Of a DNA stretch of 64,000 nt, positions 1 through 11,359 are shown one piece after another. The position numbers and the translations under genes were made by a program. Below the pieces are notes generated by a model. The model searched no databases. It was not told where the DNA came from and worked only from the letters and a program-made list of their open reading frames with translations. The stretch is taken from the NCBI GenBank assembly GCA_020284085.1, contig JACEVL010000154.1, positions 853,501 to 917,500 on the forward strand, given 5' to 3'. The DNA is from Aporrectodea caliginosa (lineage: Eukaryota; Annelida; Clitellata; Crassiclitellata; Lumbricidae). Position 1 is the stretch's first letter; each line of letters starts with the position of its first letter.

Positions 1-299
1 TGTCATCATTGATGACAGTTTTCATGCAGTATATCAAAGATGACAGCAAGGAACTAATGATGCTTCTGCAATTGTAAAGATATTATTTATACAATTTAAT
101 GCTGCACTTCCTTCATCTGTGCTGGTACACAGACTTATTATAGTTTTGCAAGCATGATTGTATGGTCAAACAGGCGCCAGTTATTGGATAACTTGTTAGA
201 AAAGTTGCTACTTCTTAGAGAAAATTAAATAAACATCCTCAAACAGTGTAATACAAATGAACAGTGTAAATAAGGTATGTGTTTCCTGACTGAATTTTT

Positions 300-450
300 G
301 TATCCCAGTTATTTCATGTAATTTGTAATTTGATGTAATTGAAATTACGTAATTTGTAATTTCCAGCAAATTTCTAAAGTAATTTGTAATTCAATTACAT
401 TTTCCCAAGTAATTTTTAATTTAATTACAATTTACTGTGTAATTTGCCCA
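300..450. repeat. GTAATTTGTAATT-rich tract upstream of exon A
   Basis: Short overlapping copies of gtaattt(g)taatt and its complement are scattered over 150 bases and run up to the acceptor of exon A. A similar AATTAC/GTAATT-rich stretch occurs at 31870-32000. It may be the end of an unidentified DNA element or simple AT-rich drift. Confidence 0.4.
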
Positions 451-461
451 TCCCTGCCCAG

Positions 462-631
462 GTTATGAGTTACTTTGATACCTGCGGTGTTGATGTTTTT
501 TTGTCAGAGATTGGTTGTATAAAGGGAGACTATTGTTTACCATTTTGGATGGTTCCTGTTGTGGTAGACAGTATAATTATGGAGATAACAGTGAAGACGC
601 ATGGACTTGGTTGGCCTTTACATCATCAGCA
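462..631 (+). CDS. Internal exon A of an unrecognised host gene
   Basis: The stretch is preceded by a pyrimidine-rich tract ending tccctgcccag and followed by a good donor (gca|gtaagg). Only one frame is open through it; it encodes 56 codons (starts VMSYFDTCGVDV, ends GWPLHHQ) plus two leftover bases. Those two bases join the single leading base of exon B to make a sense codon, so exons A and B are phase-compatible. A preceding exon may end at about base 28 in matching phase, but its donor (gca|gtatat) is weak. The protein segment is rich in V, I and aromatic residues with three cysteines, as in an extracellular or structural domain. I do not recognise the family. The exon call is inference from splice sites and frame. 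Confidence 0.6.
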
Positions 632-934
632 GTAAGGAGTTTTTTTTAAATTATTTATATCAGTTTTCTTGGTATCAAATGTCATTTGTACAAACTGCAC
701 TGTTTCGAACATTAGGGTTCTGTGCTGCAAGTAACAAGCTCAATTAATGTATCAATTGCATCAGGTTTTGAATGACTTCAGCTTCTTCAGCACTGATGCG
801 TTTACAGCACAGTATATATGGCAGTTGTTTGGTTGGCAAATAATATCAGTGGTGCAGATTTACTGATACAACTCTTGTACATCCCTGCATCCTAATTAAT
901 GTGTTGCTTGACTAGGTCTTGTTATTCAGTAATT

Positions 935-1455
935 CATTATTTCAAGTATTTATATAGCACCTCTTCAAGGAAACTACTCAGAGGTGCTCCTGACTCCAGC
1001 ACGGTCAAAAAGAACAGTTTTCAAGTGCTTATAGAATGTGTCAGAGAGTGATCTACGAAACAAGCGCAGCTGAAGAGGAAGGCCATTCCATACCGATGGG
1101 CCTACCACAGAAAATGCATGACTCTGCATGATAGAGGTACGGGCAAACAGAATTGAAAGCACCCCGTTCCCCGCTGAGTGTAGGGAGTGAGTACTCCGAG
1201 TACCCAGCACAGGCCGACAAAGGTCAAGTAGGTAAGTTGGAGCGAGGCCTAGCTGGCGTCGCCATACGAAGGAGGCTACTCTGTACGCTATACACTGATG
1301 GACAGGGAGCCAATTCAGAACCCAGAACCTCAAGCATGAAATTTGACACGTGACTGAATTTGGGTATTTGGCCAATAAGTCGCGCTGCAGAGCGTAGAAT
1401 ATGGTCAAGACAGGCCATCCGTACAGATGGTAAGCCAGAATAGAACTAAGGAAAC
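935..1455 (-). pseudogene. LINE C, 5'-truncated 3' end
   Basis: On the minus strand two overlapping frames together encode the C-terminal part of a LINE polyprotein. The motif order is CLDHILRSAARLIGQIPK, then the NWLPVHQCIAYRV segment, then SVVGPSVWNGLPLQLRL. The same order is seen intact at 32797-33552. The end carries the family 3' tail (gaggtgct...ctatataaa) near 940-985. The copy lacks the endonuclease and reverse transcriptase domains and is frameshifted once near 1300, so it is dead. The 5' break is at about 1455, just before an inserted hAT-like element. Confidence 0.8.
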
Positions 1456-1502
1456 ATTTATGGTTCGTGACATGCTACTGGCATCAGATACGGAGTCACA
1501 AT

Positions 1503-2270
1503 TAGGGCTGTCAAAATGTTAGTAAACTGCAGCCCGGGTACCCGAGAACAACCTGAACGGGGGCCCGTAAGCCCGTCAGGCCGTCAGTAAAACAACCTCC
1601 AAATTGGGTATTGATTGCTAGAGACTAGTTAAATTTCGTAATATGTGTGCTACATTGATTGACAGCTGTCACCGGCCAGTCCCGATGGAGGATAGCTTGC
1701 ATGGGGACACACATTTCCAGTGAGGCACAACATTCTGCAGCCCTAATGAACGGGTCTATTCTGAATGGCGCCGGCATAAACAGCCAATCCCCCTCCGCTG
1801 TCGGCGGATTTAGCCTTAGGCCTCCCACCCAGAGTCTATAGGCGTGGAGGGGCGGCTTGTCTGTCCACCCCGCCTTTCTTGGATTTGCTTCTCTCAGACC
1901 ACACGCGAGCGTGAGAACTGTTCAAAATAATTTCTGCCGGCGTCAACCCCTTTGTACGATGTTGTTAAACTCGGGATCCGCCACACACGTTCATGGCGTA
2001 CTGTTACGATGTTACAACGTAGCACTCCTCTTGAAATACAATTGCCCCACGCAAGCAATCTTGGGTCGTAGACTGCCCCCACCCCACGCGGCTTGGCTCT
2101 ACAGGCAACAGCCATCTGCCAGCTATTAAGCCCTTGGACCATAATTAAACAATTGGAATGCCTGTTTAAGGCATTATGCCTCTTCCGCGGGCTTTGAAAA
2201 TTGATTTACCGGCCCGGGCTCAATCGTTCGAACGGGGGCCCGGCAACCCGGGCCCCCGTTGACAGCCCTA
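1503..2270. mobile_element. Non-autonomous hAT-like element, GC-rich
   Basis: The ends are a 12-bp inverted repeat, TAGGGCTGTCAA at the left and TTGACAGCCCTA at the right. Flanking 8-mers differ at one base (gtcacaat at 1495-1502, gtcagaat at 2271-2278), fitting the 8-bp target duplication of the hAT superfamily. Both subterminal regions are rich in CCCGGG and GGGGGCCCG words and can pair with each other. No transposase-like frame is seen inside. Confidence 0.7.
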
Positions 2271-2940
2271 GTCAGAATAAGCCGCTAGTGCGCATGTCAG
2301 CAGCCATGTATTTGTTCGATACATTTCGCACGTTTGGATAATTACTGCTTGCTGAGTCGGCCTGTCGGACTTATCTCTTAACTATGCCACGGATATACTG
2401 CGTTTTGGATGGTTTTGGTTGGAAGTTCATAACTTCTTCGTGGCTGGAACGGTCCACCTACAGCTCGAGGGGGGACAGGTTTCATCCAACTGACCTACTT
2501 ACGCCGTCATCATCGATCAACTTTCGACACGGAGGAATAATGGCCGAGCAGGTCTTTGGAGAGGAGCCAGTTGTGAATCGCAGATACGATTTCAACCGTT
2601 CGATGTCCAACCGATGCCTGTTCATTGCGCAGAACTATCTGGGGTGGTCCAAGAGATCTCCGGACGAAAATTTCATCATCCGACATTTCATCATCCATGC
2701 TGCAGAAACTCTGAATTGCTGTGATAGTAGGTTATTAGGTACCAGAACTGGTATCCGTTTGAAAACTGAAACTGAAATGCGCTAGTTATATCAGTTTTTC
2801 TGAAAACTGAAACTGAAATGCGCTACTAATATCAGTTTTGGAGGTCAAAGGTCAAATGACATCATCTCTTAGAACAGACCACTAGTATCGGCCAGATAAG
2901 AAGGCTCAAAGGTCGTTTACCACCCCTCCACCTTCTTTGG
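2271..2940. other. Unassigned intronic sequence with a short tandem duplication
   Basis: A 133-codon open frame at 2384-2785 shows no recognisable domain or splice signals and is probably fortuitous. A block of about 42 bases (gaaaactgaaactgaaatgc followed by a cagttt word) occurs twice in a row at about 2757-2840. Confidence 0.4.
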
Positions 2941-3390
2941 CATAGCACTGCAAGGCGCCCAACGCTGAGCAAAGCTCAGTTTTGGGCTCGCATTGTTTTA
3001 CAAGGCTGACTAAGGCCAATTTATTATTCATTAAACTGCATTCTTTTACACTATAGGCAAGCTGCTATGACCATTGTATTTGCGCTTTTATGCATAGGCA
3101 TTAGGCACGCAGCGTTGGGCTTGCATTCTTTTACAATGCGCACTAAGGCTAATTTATTATTCATTAGGCACAAATTGCAATGTTTTTGAATTTGGGCTAC
3201 ATCATTTTACGCTTAGGTGGCAAGCCCGTCTTTGGGTTTGACTTGTTTTACAAGGCTGACCAAAGCTCATTGAATATTCATTTGGCCTACCTCCTTTTAC
3301 ACGTAGTGTGAAAGCCAAGGCATGCAGCGTTTGCGCATGCATGCCATTACAGCGCTCGCCTGCCCATTGAATATTTAATAGTTGCTATGG
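2940..3390. repeat. Diverged tandem repeat, about 115-130 bp unit, three copies
   Basis: Units begin near 2985, 3117 and 3232. They share the order gggct(c/t)gcatt, cttttacaa, ct(a)aggc(c/t)aatt and attattcatt. The units are well diverged, so the array is old. No coding signal is seen. Confidence 0.55.
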
Positions 3391-3629
3391 ACTCTTGAAG
3401 GCGTAGCAACTATTCGCTTACTTAAAACTTGGCTAAGTTGTCAGTCAATTGGAAAACTGAGCTTTTCTCGTTGATTTTTGAGCATTAAAATTAGCGTCTT
3501 AGATTTACTCTAGCCATGAGGAGGCTGAGTCGACTTGCAATTTTGAAAGACGCTACAGAGCTCTCGATATTCGATTTTTGCAAAGCACTATAGAGGGAGA
3601 AGGTTAGCTGACTTGCATTTTTTAAAGAC

Positions 3630-3890
3630 AAGACATCCTCAGTATTCCATTACCAAAAACTCTCTTTCATTACTGACTTGTCATTCACAACAAATTTTAA
3701 TGCTAAGCCACAGACTTCATCGGCCTTTTTTGCTCAATAGTAACTTCAATTGCAGACAAATCTAGCTCAGCATCACCATTATTCTATTAGCAAAAAACTC
3801 TCGGCCATTACTTGCTTGACTTTCTTAACAACTTTTAACGCTAAGCCGCAGACTTCATCGATCTTTTTGCTCACTAGAAACTTCACTACC
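3630..3890. repeat. Tandem repeat, about 135 bp unit, two copies
   Basis: The segments at about 3650-3733 and 3785-3868 align along their length. They share the run ctaagcc(a/g)cagacttcatcg followed by cttttt and gctca(a/c)tag. This is a second diverged minisatellite next to the one at 2.9-3.4 kb. Confidence 0.6.
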
Positions 3891-4002
3891 ACTCAATTCT
3901 CGTGGGGTTTTTCTCATAAACCTAGTTATATTTCAAATTATTGAATAATGGAGAGGTTGAGACATAGCAGAAACTCCAATTGGTAGCAAGCGACATTTAC
4001 AG

Positions 4003-4135
4003 ATGGAGAGAGAGAGAGACGCTTTTTGCGAGAGAGAGACAGAGAGACAGAGAGACAGAGAGAGAGAGAGACAGAGAGAGAGAGAGAGACAGAGAAAGAG
4101 AGAGAGGGAGTGGGAGAGGGAGAGGGAGAGGGAAG
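4003..4135. repeat. GA-rich microsatellite (gagaga / gagacaga)
   Basis: About 130 bases consist of ga dinucleotides with regular cagaga interruptions, changing to gggaga at the 3' side. It is open in all three frames of each strand for the trivial reason that it holds no stop codons; the resulting long frames are not genes. Confidence 0.95.
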
Positions 4136-4139
4136 CTTT

Positions 4140-5540
4140 TTTGGCCAAGCGGCATGGCGATGGCGAGAGTGAGGGAGAGAAGCATGGATGTAGGGAGAGG
4201 TTCTCTTACTCAAGCTTCTCCTTACAAAGCATAAAATATATGGCTCAAACTGCCAGATATTACCAAAGTTGGCACGCTTTTGAACCGCCTAAATCTAAAA
4301 CGGCTCAATTTTTACAAATTGAGCTTGCATCTAAGACTTTGACAGTTGAGATACCAACGTGTACACATTCAAACTCCATTAAGAAATCGAATTATGCTAG
4401 ATCGTCTCATCTATTACTTACAGAAATGCAAGAAACTCCACAAACATCCATAAATCGAGGAGCAATATAAATTTTTTTAAAGATCGGCACTATAGAAGTA
4501 TGGTTGCCATTATTAATCGTTATATTTTTACACGGAGTGAGCGTATGGAATGAATGCGCCATACCACTACGTGTAGTGTAATGTCCATTTCTCAACCGTT
4601 GGATTGAAAACAGCCGCGCTCAATGTCCGAATTTGCTTATCGAAACCATTGCACATACCCAGACGTACAAAGGAAGACACACAAACGATCGACCAAATTA
4701 TCAAACACGCACACTGACATGCTAATGAGGGGCTCTTTTCACTGTAAGCGTAAGCGATTGGTTACGACTTTTCAAATATTTTAGATATAGAAGTGACTTT
4801 ATTTAGCGCTGTTTCAGAGCGGTTGGTAATACATCGAATGTTTTCCAAACCGAGAAGCTCAAGTTGGCTATTTTTGAAGATATGAGAGAAACTCGTTGAA
4901 GTTTAGAAATTCATGTCTTAGAAAAGAAGAAACGAGTCGTTTGGTCTTTTCACCAAACTACCAACCCTTGTGGTATAGCTAAGTAAGTATGAAAATGCAA
5001 GTCTTATACACCAAAGCATCAAAGACACACCGGAATGGAACACTGTCACAAATTTTTGAGTTTGTAGTTGAACACAGGTTTGAATATTAAGCGAAGGTGG
5101 TTTTTAGAAAACTGAATCATCAAAAGTAATTCTGTAATGCCTGTTGTTATTGTGAACATGAGCTTAACTCTTTAATATTTTCATATTATAGAATTGAGTT
5201 GTAAGGTATTTGCATGCTGGCTTTAATGTGGACCTACTGTAGTAAACTTTGTAAAATCCAAATTCACAGGATGAAAATTTTGTCAACTTGTAAGTATTCT
5301 CAAAAAGAACTTGTTAAGATTTCTCGATGCGTGCGCACGACTGGCAATTGCCTGAAATGATTGAGTTTCATTAGCAGAGGCTGCAGCACGTTATTGCTCA
5401 TGTTATTGCATTGAGCAATAACGTGAGCAATAACGTGCTATAGGCTCGGTGCCACAAAGCCATAATTTGTGTCAGCTAACTGAGCATCGGTCCATTTGGT
5501 GCCATACTTATGTTCCCGGTCGCTTTGTTCATCTATCATC
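4140..5540. other. Intronic stretch without gene
   Basis: I see no conserved coding frame, element end or array here, apart from the hairpin at 5386-5438, listed separately. Confidence 0.5.
5386..5438. repeat. 24-bp-arm inverted repeat (hairpin)
   Basis: The left arm 5386-5409 (GCACGTTATTGCTCA...) is matched by the reverse complement of 5415-5438 with one mismatch; the loop is 5 bases. Each arm itself contains two copies of the word acgttattgc, so the arms are built of a shorter repeat. Confidence 0.85.
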
Positions 5541-5544
5541 ATCA

Positions 5545-5818
5545 GCTTTGCAGAAAAGCAGACTCTAACCTCTTTTCTACCATCATCAGCAACCCTGCAC
5601 ATGTATTACATCAACTACTGCCTCCCGTGAAAACTGTTTCATACTCGCTACGCCCCAGAACCCACAATAGAATAATACCTAAGGCAAACTCTCTATCTCG
5701 TAAAACATTTGTCACACGGATGCTTTATACTTAATTTTTATATTTGATGATCTTTGTACACCAAAATGCGGTTAGCAGTTGGTTTTTCAATAAAGGATAT
5801 ACTTACTTACTTACTTAG
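5545..5818 (+). pseudogene. LINE B 3' end fragment with (ACTT)n tail
   Basis: The sequence aligns almost base for base with 49363-49619, the 3' end of the LINE B copy at 44.6-49.6 kb. It encodes the last residues of that LINE's ORF (motif SYSLRPRTHN followed by KTFVTRMLY), then the 3' UTR with aataaaggatat, and ends in acttacttactta. It is 5'-truncated; a short gttcatc repeat at each side (about 5527 and 5818) could be the target duplication. This copy keeps the ORF frame a little further than the 49.4-kb copy does. Confidence 0.85.
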
Positions 5819-6033
5819 TTCATCACAGAATTGGGTTTTGGCAATTCGGGTAGACCTGGTAGAGCCCTAGTTATCTTGCTACTTCCCTAAGAATAACACA
5901 CAAAACTCACCTCTTCCAGGAGCTTTTGGGTGCAAAGAAATCTTTTGGCTTTGCGCTAGTCTGATGGTTGATTCACGCTGTGCATTGTGTGCAACTTTTT
6001 TTGGACATTATTTGCAGGCTCTATAACTATAAC

Positions 6034-7532
6034 TAGACCTGGGAGTCGACCCCAATAAGTCGACCCCAGTCGACTTGGGCATCCCAAGTCGAGTCGAGTC
6101 GTTTCTGCTTAGCGCAACTGACCCCCAAGTCGAATTTGTACTGAAAAGTAACCTCAAGTTGTTTTCTACAGAAGTCGACTTAAACCGACTTGGGACACAC
6201 AAAAATCTAAATTTATCTCGCCACACTAATGATCGTGAGGCCACGGCGGCGTTTAAGCAGTTGTATAGTGTTTTTAGTGTGAACAAGCGTTTTTAAGACC
6301 TATAGTGTGTTAGGGTTGTGTCATGACAATACACATGTATATAATTATACATGTATAAACATATGATCTAATTGAGCGGGCGGTCAGCGCCGCTCGTATT
6401 ATGTAAACATTTACTGAATATAGCTTGTACTGAGCACGTGCTAATAGCGCGGGAAAGGTTAGAAATTGCTGATTACAGTCGATTTGAATAATGCAGTTGT
6501 CTTAATACAGTAGATAGAGCTGTATATTGAGAGTGAAGTGTTAAGAAATATATATATATATATTATATATACACGTAGTTGATTTATGTTGACGATATAT
6601 ATTGAATTGAAGTGTTGAAGATTAAAGTTGATTTTCATCTCATTTGAAAGAGTAAGAAACGCAGAACGGTACTGCGATATTATTTTGTATTATCAAAGCC
6701 GGTTGCGTCGGTTGGGCTATGCAGTTAGCCTACTTAGGCCTACTTATTTTTTATCGGTGTCGATTTATCTATATCATGATTTATTATATGTCAAAGCGTC
6801 ACACGCACGTTTAATAAAACTGTTGAATCGAAATGTTAATATAAATGTAAGCACGTCTGCCTTGTCAAGAGCTGAACACGCGCAAATCAATGAACGTTTA
6901 GTCGTCAGTGAATTCGACCCAAAGAAATCTGGATCTCTTACTAATCAATCGATCGTTTGGCGCTACTTTGGTGCACTGCATTAGCCGTTTCCAGACGGAA
7001 AACTGTTGTATCAGACAATAATCGACCATATTGTCGGTGAGTGGTAGTCCAGTAACTGTGGGATGATAGGCCTACGCATGCAATGCTATTTGAATGACGT
7101 TAGTGGCCATATAATTATGACAACATCATTAAACTGTGCCATTATAACACGCCATTCAGTGCAACCAGTCCGCGGTCCACTGCAGATTCTTCTGTTAACC
7201 CATTAGAGCATTACAAAACTGTTCAAGCACAAACACAAACAGCTTAAAATAGGCCTAATAAGCAATTTTATTCATCAGGTGTTGAGAGCTCATTACTCAT
7301 TAGTATAAGAAATGAATGCTTGCCAGGCAAATTGGCATGACATTTTTGTATTATTAGCCGTACGTAATCGTTATTACCATGTCAGAAGTCGACTTTAAGT
7401 CGAAAGTTGGTTGGTTTTCTGCCAAGTCGGATCAAGTCGTTTTGACTCCAAGTTGTCGACTTCAAGTCGACCTCAAGTCACTTTAAGGTCAAGTGGGGTC
7501 AGATTGGCTGACCAAAGTGACTCCCAGGTCTA
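6034..7532. mobile_element. Non-autonomous hAT-like element with GTCGAC-rich ends
   Basis: Terminal inverted repeats are a perfect 14-mer (TAGACCTGGGAGTC / GACTCCCAGGTCTA). The flanking 8-mer actataac is duplicated exactly (6026-6033 and 7533-7540), as expected for hAT. Both subterminal regions of about 150 bases are crowded with aagtcgac and gtcgag words in both orientations, which could be transposase-binding repeats. The core has a 118-codon frame at 6628-6984 with no recognised domain, so the element is probably non-autonomous. Confidence 0.8.
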
Positions 7533-7540
7533 ACTATAAC

Positions 7541-8146
7541 TAATCATAGGATGTGCTATTAACACATAACTTTTGGGGTCACTTGTTTGTAATTGTATTA
7601 TTTCACCAAAAGAGGTCTTGTAATCTGTATTTGGAAGAAAGCACTGAAGAATTTGTATTTGGAACAATGTGTATGAAATATTATAATATTATGTGCAAAA
7701 AATATTTCTGGAAGGAAACTCTGGTGTGTGAGCTCCATGTTTTCTTGTGTGCGTTCATCTCACGACCTGTGTGTGTGCACACACTGTGTGTGTGCACGCA
7801 CTCTCACAGCTTAGAGGGAACATTGGTCATGAGATAGATGCATGCAGTGTATAGGGCAAAGTTCCCCATCACTGAACCCCAGCCCACTGGCCATACATGT
7901 GTGACATGGGAGCCTTCAGCATAATCGTGGTATATAGGCTGTATACTGAACTCTACCTACAAAGATATGGAGCCTGACTGTTCCAGACAAAATTAAGACA
8001 GAAGTTCATCACTCTTCAAATGGTCATCTTGTATGCATCTGATTTCTGTGGACTGATTTGCTACATTGCTTGTGCCTTTTGCTGCTTCTATCTAGCCTAT
8101 TTAATTGGGCTTGCGTGTAAATTTCATGCTTTTATTTTTGTTGCAG
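7541..8146. other. Intron sequence before exon B
   Basis: Nothing recognisable apart from a short tg/ca-rich imperfect palindrome near 7765-7800 and the acceptor of exon B at the end. Confidence 0.5.
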
Positions 8147-8348
8147 ATTTGTATTTGGCCTTACAAACTTCACTGTAGTTCAACTTGATAGACTCTCTAC
8201 ATCTACCAATGAGTACAATGAAATGAAGTTAATGAAATATGTGTCTATGCAGTGCACTGTGCTACTTCTTGGACCGTTTGGTGATAACAAACATTTTCTT
8301 ATTAGTACTGATGACTTCGTTACAATTCACAGTGCTACTTTTGAACAG
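8147..8348 (+). CDS. Internal exon B of the same host gene
   Basis: A strong polypyrimidine acceptor (ttttatttttgttgcag) precedes it and a strong donor (cag|gtgagc) follows. One leading base plus 67 codons are open in a single frame (starts FVFGLTNFTVVQLD, ends VTIHSATFEQ). Length and phase (enters phase 2, leaves phase 0) fit exon A upstream and exon C downstream. The middle part, with FLISTDDFVTI, has the alternating hydrophobic pattern of beta strands. No transposon-like motif is present and the composition differs from the surrounding LINE debris. The family is not recognised. An orphan exon in a TE-rich region could be spurious, but the two strong splice sites and the frame agreement argue against that. 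Confidence 0.7.
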
Positions 8349-8479
8349 GTGAGCTGTATAGTCTGAACACAAATTATCAATTATGCTGCTTTCTTATGTC
8401 ACAATAAATGAATATACAATACATGCATACACACATACTGACTTAAAATGTTGAGTTCATGTTTATAAAAATACTCTCA

Positions 8480-9304
8480 TTTTTTACCCGGCTTTGCCCG
8501 GGTTTTCGCCATGCGTAATTTTTAACGGCTGCAAATAAAGGCTACTTACTTACTTGCTATATATGCTGAAGGACTTCAAATATTTTAATTGTCCACATAT
8601 CTGAATGGAAACGATATTTAGAGGTAAAAATAGTTTTTCCCTGTGTATTTGAATTTAATTACCTGTGCCTGCGGTGCTGCCCCGTTTAGCAACTTCGCAT
8701 TTGAATTTAATGTCCGCTTACTGCGCCACCTATCGAACATTCTTCCTTGGAAATTTCTTATTAGAAATTAATGGGCATCGTTATTGGTTGCGAGAAAACG
8801 GACTTCACCTATATTTTAAGGCGTTTGAATAAATTACCACGTCGAAATTAAAAATGTCCGTGTATCGGAATTTAAAGTAAATAATGAGTTGAAAATAGTA
8901 CCACACAGGTTATCTCTACCTTATATAGGCCTATTATTTGTTCCCTGGGCTAAATAATATAATAGTAGACGAAGCTCGGCTGTGTTCCATTATAGCGATC
9001 GTAATTTTTGGAGCGGCGCCCGCGTTTTATTTCGATTGTGCCTGATTTGCATATTTAGCCTCTAGTCTCTTACGTCACGCGAGGCTAAAATATGCAATTT
9101 AATGGTGCCATTATTGGTATTAATTAACTTAAGGTACCTCATCATTTCGAGGTTTAAAATGTCCATATATCACCGTTTAAATTAAATTGTGAGCTGAAAA
9201 TAGTCGCGTTAACCCTTTGACTGGCAAGCGCGCTTTAAAAGTGATACATACATACATACATACATACATACATACATACATACATGTATACATGTATACA
9301 TACA

Positions 9305-9338
<34 letters not shown>

Positions 9339-9355
9339 CATACATACATACATAT

Positions 9356-9387
<32 letters not shown>

Positions 9388-9478
9388 GCATATATATATA
9401 CATACATATATATACATATATATACATACATATATATATACATACATATATATATACATACATATATATATACATACA

Positions 9479-9519
<41 letters not shown>

Positions 9520-9547
9520 ATATACATATATATACATATATATATGC

Positions 9548-9584
<37 letters not shown>

Positions 9585-10190
9585 CATATATATATACATA
9601 CATATAATATACATACATATATATATACCTACATATATATATACATATGTATATATACATACATACATATATATATACATACATATATATACATTCATAT
9701 ATATATATACATACATACATATATACATACATACATACATATATACATACATATATATATACATACATATATATACGTATATATATGTACATACATTTAT
9801 ATATACATACATATATATACGTATATATATACATACATTTATATATACATACATACATATATACATACATATATACATACATACATATATACATACATAC
9901 ATATATACGTACATACATACATACATATATACATACATACATATATACATATATACATACATACATATATACATACATACACATATACACATTTACCTTT
10001 TATCGGGAAAAATAGGGCAAGTCAGAGGGTTAACATACACATGCCCGTAATAATGTTTTGTAACATTTTTCGATTCGCTTAACCGTTTCCTTTCGGAGCC
10101 TTTAGTGTACAGACAAACCAACATACAAACATACAAGCAAACGGAAGGATAAACTTTGAGAAATATAGTATAAGATTTTAGTTGCAAGTT
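8480..10190 (+). repeat. Long interspersed repeat R1, copy 1
   Basis: Landmarks occur in the same order as in copy 2 at 16.7-18.8 kb: a c(c)cggctttgcccgggtt word, ctaaat..agacgaagct, aaatgtccatatatca.cgttta, aatagtcgcgtt, atgttttgtaa, a run of caaac/cataca words, and a final atagtataagat. Order and spacing match although the copies are diverged. A piggyBac-like element is inserted at 9209-10033. No ORF is visible, so the class of R1 is unknown. Confidence 0.6.
9213..10029. mobile_element. piggyBac-like MITE with a (TACA/TATA)n core
   Basis: The ends read TTAA-CCCTTTGACTGGC and, inverted, TTAA-CCCTCTGACTTGCC, i.e. TTAA target duplications (9209-9212, 10030-10033) with short CCC-starting inverted repeats as in piggyBac. 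The related repeat at 18.6 kb shows the unoccupied version of the site (gtcgcgtttacc). Almost the whole interior (9243-9985) is a compound tacata/tatata microsatellite. Long frames within it, made of Y, I, H and T, are artefacts. Confidence 0.8.
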
Positions 10191-10473
10191 ATGTTGAAAA
10201 ACTCAGTTGTCTCCTTACTGGTGCAATTTCCTCCTCACCGAAGTGTAGCTTGTTGAAAGTTTAGAATTCAAAACTCTTACTGGAGCTGCAAGCTTCAAAG
10301 TAACATATTTTCCACAGGCAATGTTACCTCTTATTCTTTTTGCCAAGAATGCATTAGCCTATGGCATGGGCAGTAACATTTGGACCTGAGCTCTAATCTG
10401 TGCAGAATTCCCATATATTAGCACTTTAATGTTGAGCTGCATTGGTTTCCCAGTCACTTTTAGTACATGCTTG

Positions 10474-11276
10474 TATACCCCGCAGTCGATCGAGTCGAGT
10501 GTATACGATCGACTTGGCTTGGCCGACGATCGACTCGATCGACTTCGTCGACTTGGACTGTAGTCTCTTGGCCAAAATTGCTGACGACTGTTGCATTCTT
10601 ATAATCCAGTATCTAAATTACTCATGTATTTCAATTGCACGCTCTTCCTCAAACTGTCAATGGTTATAGCAGTTCTATTAAAAACTGTAGGCCTAATTGC
10701 AGTTATAACTTCTATGGCTCTGGTGTCTAATGCACAAAGCATCAACTGTTATTGAACTGCAGAACTGGTAAGTAACAGTTCAGGTATTATAATGGCATCG
10801 TGTCTGCCTGTGGTTGACTTGTAAGGATTAAGCCTCGCTAAATCTGTCGACTTGATTAGCTAGGCTACGATGGAATCTCCTACGGTACGGTACATAAATT
10901 AGTACCAGCTCAACAAATAAGACGGTAGTAGAGGACGTGTAATATCTATCTATTCTAGTTAAACTGTGAAAGAAAGTATCTGTATAACTTCCACTAATAA
11001 GAAAGCGCCAAGAGGTTCAGCATTTGCAGTGAACGTCATATTAGGTTCATACTCTAGTTGTGTGTTTACACAGAATTATATCATTATATCATCAGGTCTG
11101 TCATTTTGTGAAGAAATAGTAAGTAAAATATTTCAGAGTCGAGTCGAGTCGAGGAAACAATGATCGACTCGACTTGGCTGAGTTTACATCGACTCGATGA
11201 TCGACTTCGACGATTTTTCGATCGACTCGACTTGGCCAAGTTTATGATCGATCGACTCGATCGGATGCGGGGTATA
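10474..11276. mobile_element. Non-autonomous hAT-like element with CGATCGACTCGA-rich ends
   Basis: The inverted ends are an 11-mer (TATACCCCGCA / TGCGGGGTATA). They are flanked by an exact 8-bp duplication, catgcttg, at 10466-10473 and 11277-11284. Both subterminal regions consist of repeated cgatcgactcga and gtcgagtcgag words, recalling but not identical to the element at 6034-7532. No transposase frame is seen. Confidence 0.8.
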
Positions 11277-11359
11277 CATGCTTGTTGTTAAATTGTTAAG
11301 CTTAAAATAAGTATGTACTTAGTACTTAGTCCTTTCCGTAAAGTTTTGCACAACGCTGA

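Noticed and set aside
1..28. 3' end of an exon preceding exon A
   Set aside because: The frame and phase would fit exon A, but only nine codons are visible and the donor is weak, so it is not listed as a feature.
2384..2785. 133-codon ORF as a gene
   Set aside because: No recognisable domain and no splice or promoter context; overlaps a tandem duplication.
3933..4470. Arginine/glutamate-rich and serine/leucine-rich frames
   Set aside because: Artefacts of the ga microsatellite; no coding pattern beyond it.
9243..9985. CRISPR-like or spacer-repeat array
   Set aside because: No unique spacers of constant length; simple microsatellite in a eukaryotic genome.
9177..10050. Long overlapping frames of 250-277 codons on both strands
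   Set aside because: They consist of repeated Y, I, H, T or M, Y, V, C codons produced by the taca/tata microsatellite, which lacks stop codons in several frames.
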